Origin: Hippopus hippopus
Lineage: Eukaryota; Mollusca; Bivalvia; Cardiida; Cardiidae
Assembly: GCA_946811185.2 (NCBI GenBank)
Contig: OX328099.1
Span: forward strand, 67,460,714-67,524,713
Direction of reading: 5' to 3'
Length of the DNA: 64,000 nt
A program made the translations under genes and the position numbers. This document shows, one piece after another, positions 47,524 through 62,500 of the stretch (position 1 is the first letter of the stretch; every line of letters starts with the position of its first letter). Below the pieces are notes generated by a model. That model did not search any database. It had not been told where the DNA came from and was given only the letters and a program-made list of their open reading frames with translations.

Positions 47524-50500
47524 CTGTAGAGGAAAAAGAGTATATTGCTAAGTAACTGCTCTTAGTTTTCTAGTAAGACTGAGTTTTACATTTAGAATCA
47601 CTACTTTTTCATAAGGTTTCTCCCTCCCCCCCTTTTCTTGGGGGGGTGGGGATTTGATGCATACAAAAACTAATTTTTCTCCAATGAGTTCTAACAGAGA
47701 GACAGCTTTAACTTTTTACCAAAAGACAGAATTTTTGGACTGGTCCAAATTGAAAGCATTTTCAGACGACGAATAAAATGCTGTACAAATCATGAAATCT
47801 GTTTTTTAAAATAGCTGAAAACATTGTTGGGAAAGGAGAAAATGCTGGTTATCAGCATTTTCTCTTTTCCCCACAATGTTTTCAAAAGTTTTTTCCCTTG
47901 AGGTTGTTAAAACTCGGAATTGTGTGGTATAAGTTAAGTATTTAGATATATCTCCGGCAGACAACCTTTATGTGTCTTGTAATAGATAAATTTTGAAAAA
48001 GCACTGTTAAAAGGAAAAACTACTGGTAAAAAGCAATATCTCTTCTTGCAAAACTGTTTTCATCTTATGTACTTTAACTCGTTCCATGTTAATCAAAACT
48101 CTTTATCACACAATCACGACTTTTAATGACTCTGAGGAAAAAAGGATTTTGAAAATATTGTGGGAAAAGGAGAAAATGCTGGTAACCAGCATTTTCTCCT
48201 TTTCCCACCATGTTATCTACCCTATGAAAATACAAATATTGTATTTTGAGTAGCACTGAATATGTCGTCTGCAAATACTTTTGATTTAGACAAGTCCAAA
48301 ATGTTGTTTTTTGGTACAGAGTTAAACTATATTTCACAAGGATAATTTTAAAGTCGTCTCCTGCAACTTTATTTTAAGTTCTTACTGGAAAAAAAACAAC
48401 TGCAAACTTGTCCATACTAAAAGTATTCCAAGGCAAAAAGTAAGCTATGGCTCAAATGATGCACATGGTCTTTGAAGATGAAGAAAACATTTTGGGAATA
48501 GGAGGAAATGCTGGTTACCAGCATTTTCTCCCATTTACACATAGTATTCAGTTTTTCCTCAGGTTTGTTAAACCATGGGATTGTTGGGTTAGGGTATAAG
48601 CTGATTTATAGAATGGTGTTTTACGCCATTTTCAACATCATTTCAGTCATATCACTGGGACAGATTACTTATTCAAGTATGTCCTTTGTTTCATCAGCTT
48701 CGGCTCTGAAGTGTCTTACCCACAGACAATCACACAAGAATCCTGTGCTTCTAGTGAGGCTCTAACTCAAGGCCTCCAGGTTACAAGTCTTACACTTTAC
48801 CACTGGGCCATACAAGACCCCAGAAAATGTGTAAAAGACATACAAAGTCAGAATATTCATAATTTGACTCACCTTTCTTGAAGTTGGAGACTCATTTCTA
48901 GGCCTGATAAATTTGCTGTCCTTTGAATCTTCATCTTCACCACTTTCATGATCACTATTCTCATCCTCACCACTCTCAGAGTCCTCTTCACTGTTAATAA
49001 TTTCACTTTTTGTAACTGTTTCTGAAGTATCTGTCAATATTTGCTGTTCACTGTTTATCTGGTTTTCTTGTAGTAATGAAGGTACCTGGACAATAAATTA
49101 GTACATTAAATTTTGTTTCGTAGCAGTATAAACATATACTCATGTTATCCCCATCTCTGCATACATTAAACTGCTGCTGGTGTATACAAACAAAACTAAA
49201 TACATGTAATTTGAAAAGGAAAAGGTCCATACAGATTATATGAATTGTGATGCATAAAAATCATAAATATGGACACATAAAAGTTCAGTTTGCACCTAGG
49301 TGTAAGACTAAAAACAGATTTCCATCATGACAGTTTTAAAGGCTCTACGGTAAAACATGTTTGAAAACATTAGCAGCTCAGTGTTTAGCTTATCTGACTT
49401 ATGACCTGGTGGTTGCAAGTTCGATACCGAGTTGAGGCAAACTTTCTTTCTGGTGATTTTTCGCCTCTCACCTCTGATGTGTGTGAGAAAAGTAGTCAGT
49501 GACTTGGGAAGAAAGTTGTGTCAGTACTGGTGTGAGAAAGCCAGGAAACACATGTGTAGGTGCACTGACCACTGTGATATGACCTTATTTCTTAAAATGG
49601 CGTTACAGTCAAATACAAACTGAACCAATCAGAAAGTCCAACAAGTACTTGATTCCAGAGAACACTGATGTATTTACTGTCCTTTGAAGATTTTCTCTCT
49701 ACATGACATGTCTGTTGAACACATTGCTATGGAAACACTAATACCATGTTCAGATTTTATACAAAGTAAAATCAGGTTTTAAGCTATGAAACATAATAAA
49801 AAGACATACTTCAGGTTTCAAGCTATGAAACATAATACAAAGACATATTTCAGGTTTTAAAGGTGGGTATTTAGATTTTTCACATCTCACCAAATTAAAA
49901 AATATATATATCACTGAAATTTATATGAAAAAACAATACACATCATCAATAATTAAATATCATAAAATTACAAAAAAAATTTTTTTTGATGGTGTTCCCT
50001 TAAAAGGCTATGTAGTCTCTTAAGGTATTTTTAGATTTCGCGCCAAAAATCAAAATAGCATTGTAGGAATGTCAAGTGACTGGCACGTGACTAATTACGC
50101 TTAAATTCCGTAACATAACAAACATGTAATTATTTTCCATAATGTCTTCTTCGGACGCTATGTTTGAAGCTTCGTCTGTGTATTTCCGGTATATAAATGA
50201 GCGAGTTGCTCACGTAAAAATAGACCGTGTTTCCCGTCGGTGTCGACCTGGGCCGTAGTAAATCTCTAATTTCCCTTGTTGTCGGATGGTTTTCGACTAC
50301 TGGGGTTTTATGAATGAAAATTAAAAGGCTTTGGGAGTATAAGGATTATTTTTTTTTCGTATTTTTGTAAAATTTTCGTCCCAAAATCTGAAGGGCCACC
50401 TTTAAGCTATGAAACACAATAAAAAGACATACTTTTTCTGGTCCGGACAGATCAGTCTTTAAACCAGTCAGTTTGTTGTATAACAGCTGAAGTGAGAAAC

Positions 50501-53500
50501 AACATTTTAACCCTTAGAGCACCAAATAAACCCGAAGGACATTTTCAGTCTTAAAATAAGACCCAAATAATCATAGTACCAAGGTTGCTCCTGTCCAAAG
50601 TGTTTCAGCAATGCAGACAGTGTAGATCAAAGATCAGGCTGCATATTTTGTGCAGCCTGATCTTGATCTAGACTGGCCTCAAAGGCCAACTATAATTATG
50701 AATGGCACTTTAAGGGTCAACTCGTCACCTCCTGAGGCAAATTGCAACAGACCACTCTGAGTGCATTCTTCTCAAACATCTTACATAGATGACCAACATA
50801 AATTTCTTTGAATATAGAATTACATGAGAAAATCTTGAGGCAACAGGATATTTGGTTTGTTATAAAATCTGATGACCACAAAATGACCGTAAGAAATTAA
50901 TGATCATAGTACAGTTGTTGTGATTCAATATTGTTCAATCATCATCAGAAAGTATAAATACATGTAGAAACTAACTTTTTTGGTAGCAATAGCTCTTCAA
51001 TCCCAAAAGCAATTTCAAATTTGGATATCAAAGTAAACCTCTTAACATACAGTCTATTTCAGATTAACTAACTTAGTGACACAAAGAAAGAACAAGACCA
51101 CCGCATGCGGGTGCCCATGCTTGGCCACTGATGCTTGATTTTCAGTGAAAATTCTTAGTAAAAAAGGGGCATAACTGTGTAAAAAATACTTTGACAGTTA
51201 CCTGCCCTTGTTCTACAAATTCTCCTTTTGATAGTTAAAACTTGTTTCAGTACAAATTCTAGGTAGAAAAGGGGGCATAACTTTGGCAAAAAATATTTTG
51301 ATGGTTACCTGTTCCTGTTGTGTACGTTCCCCTTTTAGTAGTTAAGAACCAGTCCAAGTTTGAAGTAAATATCTTCAGTAACAACAGAGATATTATAAAA
51401 TATCAAAGTTTTTTCATGACCACACAGACACAATAAACATCTTTTTCACAGTGGATGACATTTCTTTTTTTTTTCCAATTCTTCATACATGATAAATAAT
51501 CCAGTATGAAGGTTACAAGAAGCAGACAGGAGTAGGGGTATCATGCAAATGCCTGATAAAAAAGGGGGGTATTGAAATTTCCTACCTGAATTTCCAGGAT
51601 TCATCTGGCAACAGTGATTAATATTAGTGTGAGGATTAACTTCACAATCAATTTAAAGTAAACCCTTCTTAGATGTAGCTCGATATGACCTTACCTCTTC
51701 TGTGTCCCCTTCCTTGGCTTTAGAAACATCTCTTCTGTAGTCTATCACTTCATCCAGGGTTCTCGGGATGTAACAGTTCTTAAATACCTGGAATATTCGA
51801 ACAACCATCATTATACTGTTTGTTTGCATTGGAGTTTAACGCCGTTTTAACAGCTTAGGTCATATCATGGTGATCATGTGCATCTACCTGTGTGTTTCCT
51901 GGCATTCTGACTGCTTTTCTCACATGCAGCAGAGGTGAGAGGTGAAAAATCGAAAGTTTGCCTCAACCCAGTATTGACAAGCAACCACCAGGTCACAAGT
52001 TTCAGATATGCTAACCACTGAGCTATCCAGCCGGGCACCACCATTATACACACAGACCTTTTTAGATATATACTAACCAGTACAGTTGACTCAAAGGAAC
52101 TATTATATTGCAGATGACAAGATTCTTTCACACAAAAAAGAGTATATGTCAGGAAAAGAAGCAACACCTTGCAATTATCTAAGAATTGCTCCTTTTTCCT
52201 ATATGTTTAACTCTTTACTAATAAAACAAACTCTGAGACTTGGAACTTAAAGCTTTTGCAGACAAGAAAACAGTGTGACTCAAAACTTGAAAATTGTTTT
52301 TGAAAAGGTAGAAAACATTGTGGGAAAAGGAGAAAATGCTGGTAAAGAGCATTTTTTTTTTCAGCATTGTGTTCTTTTTCCACCATGTTTTTAAAGCCTT
52401 CTTCGGTACAGCTGTTAAAATTTGGAAATGTTTGGTGAAGGGTTATAAACAGTGTACTGCAGATGATTACAAGCTGCTTTTTACAAGTGATCAGTTTGTT
52501 CAACAAGTCAAAATTTCGCATAAATAATTTTTCTTTAGACTAGCACCGACACATCAAAAGACAATCCTTAAAATGTACATGTATTTGGCAATCATAACAA
52601 GTACCTAAGGACAAATCTTAACCAATTGCCAAACAATCCCAAATTTTGACAACCTCTCAGACAGTCCATTAGTAACCAGCATTTTCTCCTCCTACAATTT
52701 TTTCTACATTCAATTTGTCCTCTGCAAATGCTTTGAGTTTGGTTGAGTCCAAAATTTCCTCTTTTGGTAAAGGGTTAAAGTCTAAAATTGTATTGTCTGG
52801 TAAAGAGTAAACTTGTTCAGACGTTAAAGACAGGCATTTGCAGTTTTATTAGTATTTTGCCAGTTTGAAGGGTATAATGTGTATTATCGAGACAAGATGT
52901 AATCTTGCATATATTTTCCTTTTCCCACAATGTTTTCTACCCTTTCAAAACCAAATTTCAATTGTTCAGTCACATTTGTTTTGTCATCTGCAAATGCTTT
53001 CAATTTGGACCAGTCTATAATTTTGTCATTTGGTAAAGAGTTAAGGCAACATATTGATCCTTAACAAATCAATCCCCAATTTTATCAACCACACGGAAAA
53101 AGGCTCTTAAAAATCTTTTTTGGAAAAGAAGAAAGTTCTGCTAACCAGCAATGTATCCTTTTTCCGCAATGCTTTCTACACTTATAAAGATAAATCCAAT
53201 CATTTTGAGCCATAATATGTTTTCAGTCTGCAAATGCTTTAAATTTGGACAATATTTTCGACCTGTTCAAAGATAAATTCCATTATTTAACCCTTTACCA
53301 TACAATCCAAAGTTTTAGCAACCTTGAGAGAGAACGTTTCTGAAAACATTGTGGGAAAAGGAGAAAATGCTGGTAACTAGCATTTTCTCCTTTTCCCTTA
53401 ATGTTTTGTACCCTATCAAGACATAAATAATCATTTAAGGTACATTTAAGTTGTTGTCTTCAATGGCTTTTGGTCTAGTGAAAAAAAATTGTCTTTTGAT

Positions 53501-56500
53501 AAAGACTTAAGCCATATTTACATTTTTGCAATTGCTTTCAACTTGGACCAGTCCTAAATGTTGACATAGAGTACAGAGTCAAATATCACTCAAATGATGA
53601 CATATTTCCATGTTAGGAATAAAAATATTATGAGAAAAGTGAAAATGCTGGCTACCAGCGTTTTTTCCTCTTTCCATTATGTTTTAACCCTTCACAAACA
53701 ATCCTGTGTTTAAAAGGCCCTGGAAAGGAAGAGTTTTGAAAACAATGCGTCAAAAGAAGAAAATGCTGGTTGCCAGCGGTTTCTCCCTCTCACATTGTTT
53801 TGTACCTGTTCAAAGATAAATCTCATTTTTAAGCCAAATTTGTCGTCTGCAAATGCTCTCAATTTGGGTCAGTCTAAAATTTTGTCCTTTGGTAAAGAGT
53901 TGAACAGCTTGCTTCCTCAAGGTCATAAAAAAGGCTGTGGGATTATTTGGTAAAGGGTTAAATAAACACCAAACTTTACCTCTTCATCTACTTTTTCTTT
54001 CGCTGTTATATCCTCAATAGTTCTGTTTGCTGTAATGGCCATACATCTTTCTAAATATTCATCTATATTCTCTGGTGTTATTGCTACATCAGTGACAAAA
54101 TCAAACAATTCTTTGATGGTCAGAGTGCTCACCCCTTTCTTTCTGAAATATTCTGGAAAACAAAGAAACACAGACATGCATCAGTTTATTTTACTTTCAT
54201 CCTTTCTCTCTTTGGAAGTATTTCAATAGTTGTACCTTTCCTTTATATTTAAGCCATGCTCTGTGAAAGGGGGTTTAATGTACTTACAACAAGTATCGAA
54301 CAAGGTCAGCCTGCGCAGGCTGATATGGGTTGAAACTTTTTTCCTTTGGGTCAGTTTTCTTTGCATCAACATACCATTCTACCTCTGCATAGCCATGGAC
54401 CATTCTACCTCATGATTCAACAGTTTGTTAGACAAAATGGATTTTATTGATCTATAATTATGTGATGACGGGCTTGGAAAAGTGAATCACAGACACATTA
54501 AACCCCTTTTGCCAGAGCATGACTCATTTATAGGATAGGACTTCATGAGCATCTACTTTTAAATGAAATCTGTTATTGCATATTATCAGCTGCAGATGAC
54601 ATTCTCATCTTGCAGCAACATTGTTGTTTAACTCCTAACCAAACAAAAAAATTTTAGACTGATCCAAATTGGAAGCAAATACAGACCAAAAATTAAAGGT
54701 AGCCCAAATGATCAGATTTGTTCTTGAAAGGGTAGGAAACATAGTGGGAAAAGGAGAAAATGCTGTTTACCCGCATTTTCTCCTTTTCCCACTTTGTTTT
54801 TAAAAGCCTTTTTTCCTAAGGGTCGTTAAAAGTTTGGACTGTGTGGTACAGGGTTAAGAAAAACCTGCTTCACAGTTTTAAGGAAAAAAAAATTCAATCT
54901 TCACAAATTATGTTTTAGACTTAGATAAGTTGAAAAGGAGGAGATATTCTGTTAAAGGAAAGGGAAAACATTCCTGTTTAACCCGTTACCACACAATCCC
55001 AACTTTTAACAATCCTGAGAAAGAAAATTTTTGAAAACAATGTGGAAAAAGGAGCAAATGCTGGTAATCAGCATTTTCTCCTTTTTTCACTATGTTTTTT
55101 ACCCTTCCATTTCAATTTTTCAGTCACATTGTCATTTTGAAAGGCTTTCAATTTGGACTAGTCTAAATTTTTTCTGTTTGGTAAAGACTTAATAAAATGG
55201 AAAATATTGTTTGGAAAAACACAATTTCTTGCAACAAGAAATTCCTTCTTTTCCAAATATGTCTTCAAAATCTACAAACTGCATACTTGTAGTGTATATG
55301 AGTCATGCTGTGGCAAAAGGGGGCTTAATACATCTTTGTGATGCATTATACCAATCAAGCCATCACAGAGTTATGGACCCATAATAGCCACATTTTTTAA
55401 CAACTGCCTCAATCATGAGGTAGACTGGTCCTTGGACATACAAAGAATTGACAAAAAGCGAAGAGTTTCTGCTCAGGCCGGTCTGTGCGGACTGCCCAGG
55501 CTGACATGGGTCTATACTTTCGCAGTTGCATTAAGCCCCCTTTTGCCAGAGTATGGTTCTAATGTATGATAATGGGTGAAACTAACCTGTTACATTCGTA
55601 CAATCTTTCCGAAGAAATACCAATGCGTAGGGATGATCATGTTCCACAGACTGTGATACATCAATTACATATACATTACCCTCATGGTACCTTCAAAAAG
55701 CAAATATAAATCAATGTAAGATGGTGATTGATTATCCTGTTAAAGAAAAAAATTATCCTGTTAAAGAAAAAGCAATGAAAAAAAAAGGATATAACTCATA
55801 ATTATTGTAGTTAGAAAAAACCCAAGTCAATTTATCTCAAGTTACTGATAGCACTTTCCAAAAAAAACTTTGCAAAATTTGCATAAACTTATGTCAACCG
55901 TAAGTGGTATTTTCTGCACAAAGGACACTGTTGAGACAAGTCAATCTTTTGACCAGTTTCAGTCTGTGCGAGTCATTGTGGACCAGTCTAAATTATTAAT
56001 TATTTCCATCTTTTGAAGAGTAAAGGGTGGTTAAAACATGGGAATAATTGGTAAAGGATTAAAGCAATTAACAGAAAAAAGTCTTAATGAGTGTTATTCA
56101 ATCAATCCACAAAATCAGTTATGACTGTAAATCTTTAAATGATACATAAAAGTCTTTTTTCTGTAAAAACTGAATTTCTACATTAACTTAATCCAATACA
56201 AGTTCTCTTTAACAAGAGCACTGCATGCAGGTGCCAACACTTGGTTGCCATTGCTAATTCAGTCAAAAAAGGGCATAACTGTGTCAAAATTACTTTGATG
56301 GTTGACTACCCTTTTTGGATGGGTGCCCCTTTTGAAAGAACAACTTGTCCAAGTTTGAAGTAACTATCTTCAGTAATAAGAGAGATATTATAAATGTCAA
56401 GCTTTTTGAAAATGTCAAAAGTTATTGCACCATGATAGTGCAGATGATGATGTTGCCAGGTCCGCAACAAAACCTCAAAATTTTCTTTGAAAACAACCAT

Positions 56501-59500
56501 GCTAAAGATTTAAAAAAAAAAAGCTGATAATACTTACAATAAATTAAATTCAGATAAATCAGCATGTATTAGTTTACAGTCATGGTATAAAGTTCTTATC
56601 ATATGAATACACTGTAGGTAAAGTTCTCTAGCTTTGGATTCACCTATTTCACAATCTTTCAGTAAAGGTGCTGGCCTGAAAATAAATATATAAAATGTAT
56701 AACTAATTCTTGATATTACAATAACAAGTACGGTAGAGGAACTACATAAACTGTAAATTTCAGGGTATTCTCATCATTGAAAATTTACCCAAAACTTTGA
56801 TTTCAGTGAAAGTGAGAAATGTTAACACCTATAATCCCTATTTCACACATATGTCAAGTGCTTAAAAAGCATGTGGAAAAGTGCTATACCTTTTTGATGA
56901 TTTGAATTTTCCTGTGAAATTTCAACCAAAGATACATTGGTAAGTTTTTGGTACAATTGTAAAGACAACCTTAGCCTAGGTATACTGATACTGATAACAT
57001 AATCACAACAGCAATGTCATTTGGTTTTTAATGGAGTAAGCACACACATGAACAGACTACATGGGCTACACAACCATGCTCTGTGGCAAGGGGGCTTCCT
57101 GCATCTGTGAAATAATATAGACCAATGTCAGACTGCGCAGGCTGACATGGATCAAAACTTTTTGCTACTCATAAATTTTCTGAGTGTGAAAGGACAATTC
57201 TACCTCCAGATCCAGCCCATTGTTCAACTACTGAAGAGATAAATGCAAATTTAATTACAAAAAAAGGTAAAGTTCTTCACTCACCAACCATCCAAACCTA
57301 TAAAGCCCATAACTAGAACATGACTCCTAAGTAAAATTGGCTCAGGACACAGGATCCCTGCTTGATGAATTCTGAAAAAGGGAAGCTTTCTTAAAATTAA
57401 ATTTACCCATAGGAAGGAAGATTTTCATAGAATATCATTCCAGTTAATTTTTGCAATTCAAAGCAGTCAAGTTACATATATTTTAACTGGATTTATATAA
57501 TACATTCAATATGTCAATTACAACAACATGATAATCAATGTAAGTCTCTTTGACTTATTTATGGCAGAATTAAACACTTATCTTTAACTTTCAATACACA
57601 AAACAATGGTTTAGAAGCGCTTTGCTATAATGTATCCAAATTGATCTTGTCACTAGTTAGTATACTGTATAGCAAATTTACACACTGAAAGAATTTCGTA
57701 ATTCTAATGTCACTGAAACACATGTATCACCTTGTTAAATTTCTCATTTCCTTTTCTGCCCATGTTTTAACCATTTTACGAGGGTTATGTCTACAGTAAC
57801 CATGTCTAAACCTGTACTCTCCACTCACATACTTGTCCCGGTCTTTGAATATCAATATAGATGTTTTATAAACCTGGAAAAAGTCAACATAGAGGATTGA
57901 TCAACTTTGAATACAACAATAATCATCATACTTAACACAGACAAAAATACATCTGCATAATATCTAAGAGAAAAACATTCATGCACTGATGTTGCTCTTG
58001 ATACAGCTTCATTCAATGAATTATTCAATATATTTTGTTTTACTTTAGTTGTTCTAACAATGACCATAATAGTGAAACTGTAGCTCTCAGCAACTTAAAC
58101 TAAGCTACATGTATTGAAAAATAAATATGAAAATGAAGAAGTGACCAAAGGATATAGATCCTCTATTCCATTAAATTTTTACAAGGATTTCGATTGTATC
58201 TTGCTTATGGCTTCACCAAATGACAAAATTTTACACTTTTCCTGTTAGACAACAAAAAAATGTGGTTCAAATGAGATGATGTGTCATTGAAAGGGTAGAA
58301 AACATTACAGGAAAAGGAAAAAAATGTTTCTGACCAGGTTTTTTTTTTTTCTTTCCCACAATTTTTTAAAGGCTTTTTTTTTCCAAGGTTGTTGAAACTT
58401 TGAATTGTTTGATAAAGGATTAACATACATTATCTGCAACTTAACTTATTTGTCTGGCAGTAGACCACTCTTTAACTCTTTACCACACAATCCCGACTTT
58501 TAACTACCCCGAGAAAGAAAGATTTTGAAAACATCGTGGGAAAAGGAGAAAATGCTGATAACCAGCATTTTTTCCTTTTCCCACAATATTTTCTGCCCTT
58601 CCAAAATCAAATTTCAATTTTTGATTCACATTTATGTTGTCGTCTGCAAATGCTTTCAATTTGGACTAGTCCAAAATTGTATATTTGGTAAAGAGTTAAA
58701 CTATCATAATGAGCAATTTCTCCATTTGCCACTGTGTGTTTAAATGTATTCACATACTTTTGCCATGATAAAGTGTCCATATTTTACAAAGATTATCAAA
58801 ATCATCTGCTACCAATTTGTTTTAAAAAGAAGTAATTCAAGCATAAATGACAACAGTTTTCATTAACCTAAAGTATATACAATGTATGTTAAGAGTAGTA
58901 AGCTGTCTTTGCAGGTGAATAAAAGATATATCTTATCAGGTTATTATTTTACAATTAAAAAAGAACACGATGAAACCCAGTTACATGTCACTTTAATCCT
59001 TTACTACATGATCCCATGTTTTAACAACCCTGAGAATATGTCTTTGTAAAAAGAGTGGGAAAAGAAAAAAATTGCTTGTCAGTAGATCTAGCATGCTCTC
59101 TGTTTTCCCCACAACTTTTGAATCTTAAATTTTGTTTTGTCACAGCAGGTTACAAATACAATATTCATTAACTAAAGCAACACTAATTCTATTCATTATA
59201 CCTTGACAGCCCTGTGTGTTCCATCTTTTGCTGTAGCATGATACACATTTGCTTCTTTTCCTGTACTGATACAGCCATTAATTTCTGTGATAAATCCTCG
59301 ACTCAACATTTTGAAAATGATCATTCTTGTCCTTGGATCCATAACCTGTTCTGCTGTTGCCCTGTCTGCCTTGTCTTTACCTCGAAATCTGAAAAAATAA
59401 AGAACTATCATGTTAACTTCTGCTGATGCCATTCTGTTTCGTCCTAAAGGATACCACATATGTAAACATTGTGGTGTTGCAGCTCTTACGAACATCGAAG

Positions 59501-62500
59501 TTCACAACAAATGAATAGCTCAAACACAAACTGCCCTGGCTGGGATTTGAACCCCTGTGGTAAAAATCCTTGGTTTTACAGGTTTAAAAGACCAATACAC
59601 TAACCAACAAGCTAAAGAGAATTCTCCCTAAACCTGTTGCTAGGTATTGATTTCATACCAGACAAAGCTATGCAGTAAGGAAGGCATGATCTCCTGTAAT
59701 GCCTCTCCCTTTATATGTCATCATTTTGATGGCAGAAAGCCTTATTAGCCAGTAAGTCTATCATTTAAACAATAAATGGCTCAATGGCCAATCCCAGACG
59801 AGCCCCCACCTTACAAACATTGTGGCATTGCAGCTCTTACGAACATGAAAGTTCACAACAAATTCATAGCTCAAATACAAACCTTCCTGGCTGGGATTTG
59901 ACTATGCGTGATAAAGATCCTCATTTATTGAGGTTCAAAGGACCAATACACTAACCATCGAGCTAAAGAGAATTCTCTCCAACACAGTTGCTAGGTATTG
60001 ATCTTATATTGGACAAAGCTATGCAGTGACCTCCTGTACCATAGCAAACGCAGAAATTGTTTCACTTGTATAGATCTATATGTAAGCCAGAAGGTTACGA
60101 GCTTAGAAAAAAAAAAGATAAATTCGAGAGCACAGAAGTCTCATGGGGTCTTTAATTGTGAGTGATAATAGTAAATTTTATTCTTTCACTTGAAACCTGT
60201 TATTGACAAAATGATATGGACAGCTTCAATATGGGAAAAAAGATGCATAAATAACCAATCAGCAACTACTTTAGTAAAGAAATTTTCTTTACAGTTTTGG
60301 ACAGTATGTGGACAAAGCGAAGATCAGGCTGTTTTTTTGATTAACTGAACAGTGTTTTACACTGCTTTTCATATTATTTCAGTCATATAACTGTAACAAT
60401 TAATTTATTTATGTGCATGCATGATACTGGGTTTCACTATTACATGGCTATGGCTCTAGTCTTGCCCAAAGACATTCTTGCAAAAAGCCCAGTGCTCCAA
60501 ATGAGGATCAAACCTGTAGCCTACAGATTGCAAATCCTTGACTTTCATCAATAAGCCATGTAGGACCCCCTAGATCAGTCTGAGGAACAAAGACTGTGCA
60601 CAAATGCATCTTGGGTTCCTATTCACGAACTATGCTTAAGAACATTCTTAGTCTTATTCTCAAGAATTCACTATACTTGAATTTTCTTTAAAAGTACAGT
60701 GAACATTGTTAGAGAAGGAGACCAATATGGGTCAGTGTTAGTCAGCATAATCTCCTTTCTCCATGTTCTCAAAAGCCTTATTTCTTTCAAATGTTTGGTT
60801 AACTCTTTACCAAATGACAAAATTTCAGAATGGTCCAAATTGAGAGCATTTGCAGACGACAAAATTAATGTGACTCAAAAATTGAATCTTGTTCTGTGGG
60901 GGAAGAAAACATTATGGGAAAAGGAGAAAATGCTGTTTACCAGCATTTTCTCCTTTTCCCACAATGTTTTCAAAAGGCTTCTTTCTCAGAGTCGTGAAAA
61001 CCCGGGATTGTTTGGTAAAGAGTTAAGGGATATGTTCATATTTAACTGGATAGTATTTTATGCTGGTTTCAATATTATTTTTGTCATATCATGGCAACAC
61101 CTCACTTATTCAAAGCTCTTTCAAAACAGTCAAGTCATATTTTTTTCTACCAAAAATGTTGCTCTTTGTTTAATTTTCATTAATGAAACTCTTTTATTTC
61201 TTTTTCATGTCAGTTTTTAAATGCAACTCATTTTTATTTGAATTCAGTTTTCTGCATGATAACAACAGCTCACATATGCCATATCAAGCATTTTTGAAAA
61301 ATGCATGAAAGAATGTCACAATGTTACTCATTCATACAGTTTGGGTGGAAGCATTTCCTTAGAAATGTAGGATACGCAAGCCTCTTGTATGCTTTTATGA
61401 CTTTACCAAGGCAACATACTTTCTTAAACCATTTGGCTTCTTGACCTGCACATTTCTACCATCCACTGACAGTAAAAATCTTGAGTAGTTAAGCATAAAT
61501 TTAGAGGTCAAAATGAACTGCATTCAAGCAGAAATTTATTGACACACCTGTCTGCATCCATTTTCTTCCCCAAACTCACGAGGGAGTTAGCTGCATTATT
61601 GCGTAAAATTGGTCCTTCATACTTTTCTGTAAAACAAAGAGCAGAAGAAATGTGAAATTCTTAGATCACCTCTTTTTCAACTCTTTACCAAACAATAAAA
61701 TTTTCAACTTGACAAATTTGGAAGCATTTGTAGATACCAAATTAAATGAAGCTCATATGATGATTTCTGTCTATGATACAGTAGAAAACATTGTAGGAAA
61801 AGGAGAAAATGCTGGTTTCCAGCACTCTCTTCTTTTTCCACACTGTTTTCAAATGCCTTTTTTGTGGTAAAGGGTTAACATCCAATTTTGTGAAAAAGGC
61901 CTCAAAAATAAGGTACATGTATGTTGCAGTCAAAATGAACTTACTTTGATTCTGACATAATGATATACACCTTAAAAAATTGATGGACTAGTCATTGCTA
62001 AAAACAAAAACTACTTAGATAATTGTGTCTTAACCCTTTACCACACAATCCCGAGTTTTAACGACCCTGTGAAGTTAGCCTTTTGAAAACACTGTGGGAA
62101 AAAGAGAAAATGCTGGTAACCAGCATTTTCTCCTTTTCTCACAATGTTTTCTAGACTATCTGATTCAAATCTAATATTATGTGCCATATAAATATTGTTG
62201 TCTGCAAGTGCTTTCAAATTGGACCTGTCTAAAATATTGCCGTATGGGAAAAAGTTAAAAGATTAACCTCAAATTCTGTTGGTGTTCAACTGTTCATACA
62301 ATTTTTTTTTTTTGCTGATTTTACTTGCTTGATTACCCTAGAAACAACTGGAAGAAACTAAAATATGAAGTTTTTGAAACCAAGATAAGAAAAAAAGGAT
62401 GATCTTGAAGAAGTTTTCTTCTGTTAACTACAGATTGCTTACCAACATTTATCTTGTTTACGAATTTCCTCAGGACTTTATCATTTGGCTGAAACTTTTG

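Noticed and set aside
60699..61220. Open frame of 173 codons on the + strand
   Set aside because: It runs through a family A palindrome and SINE-like tail inside a RIOK1 intron on the opposite strand; similar peptides recur wherever the repeat occurs.
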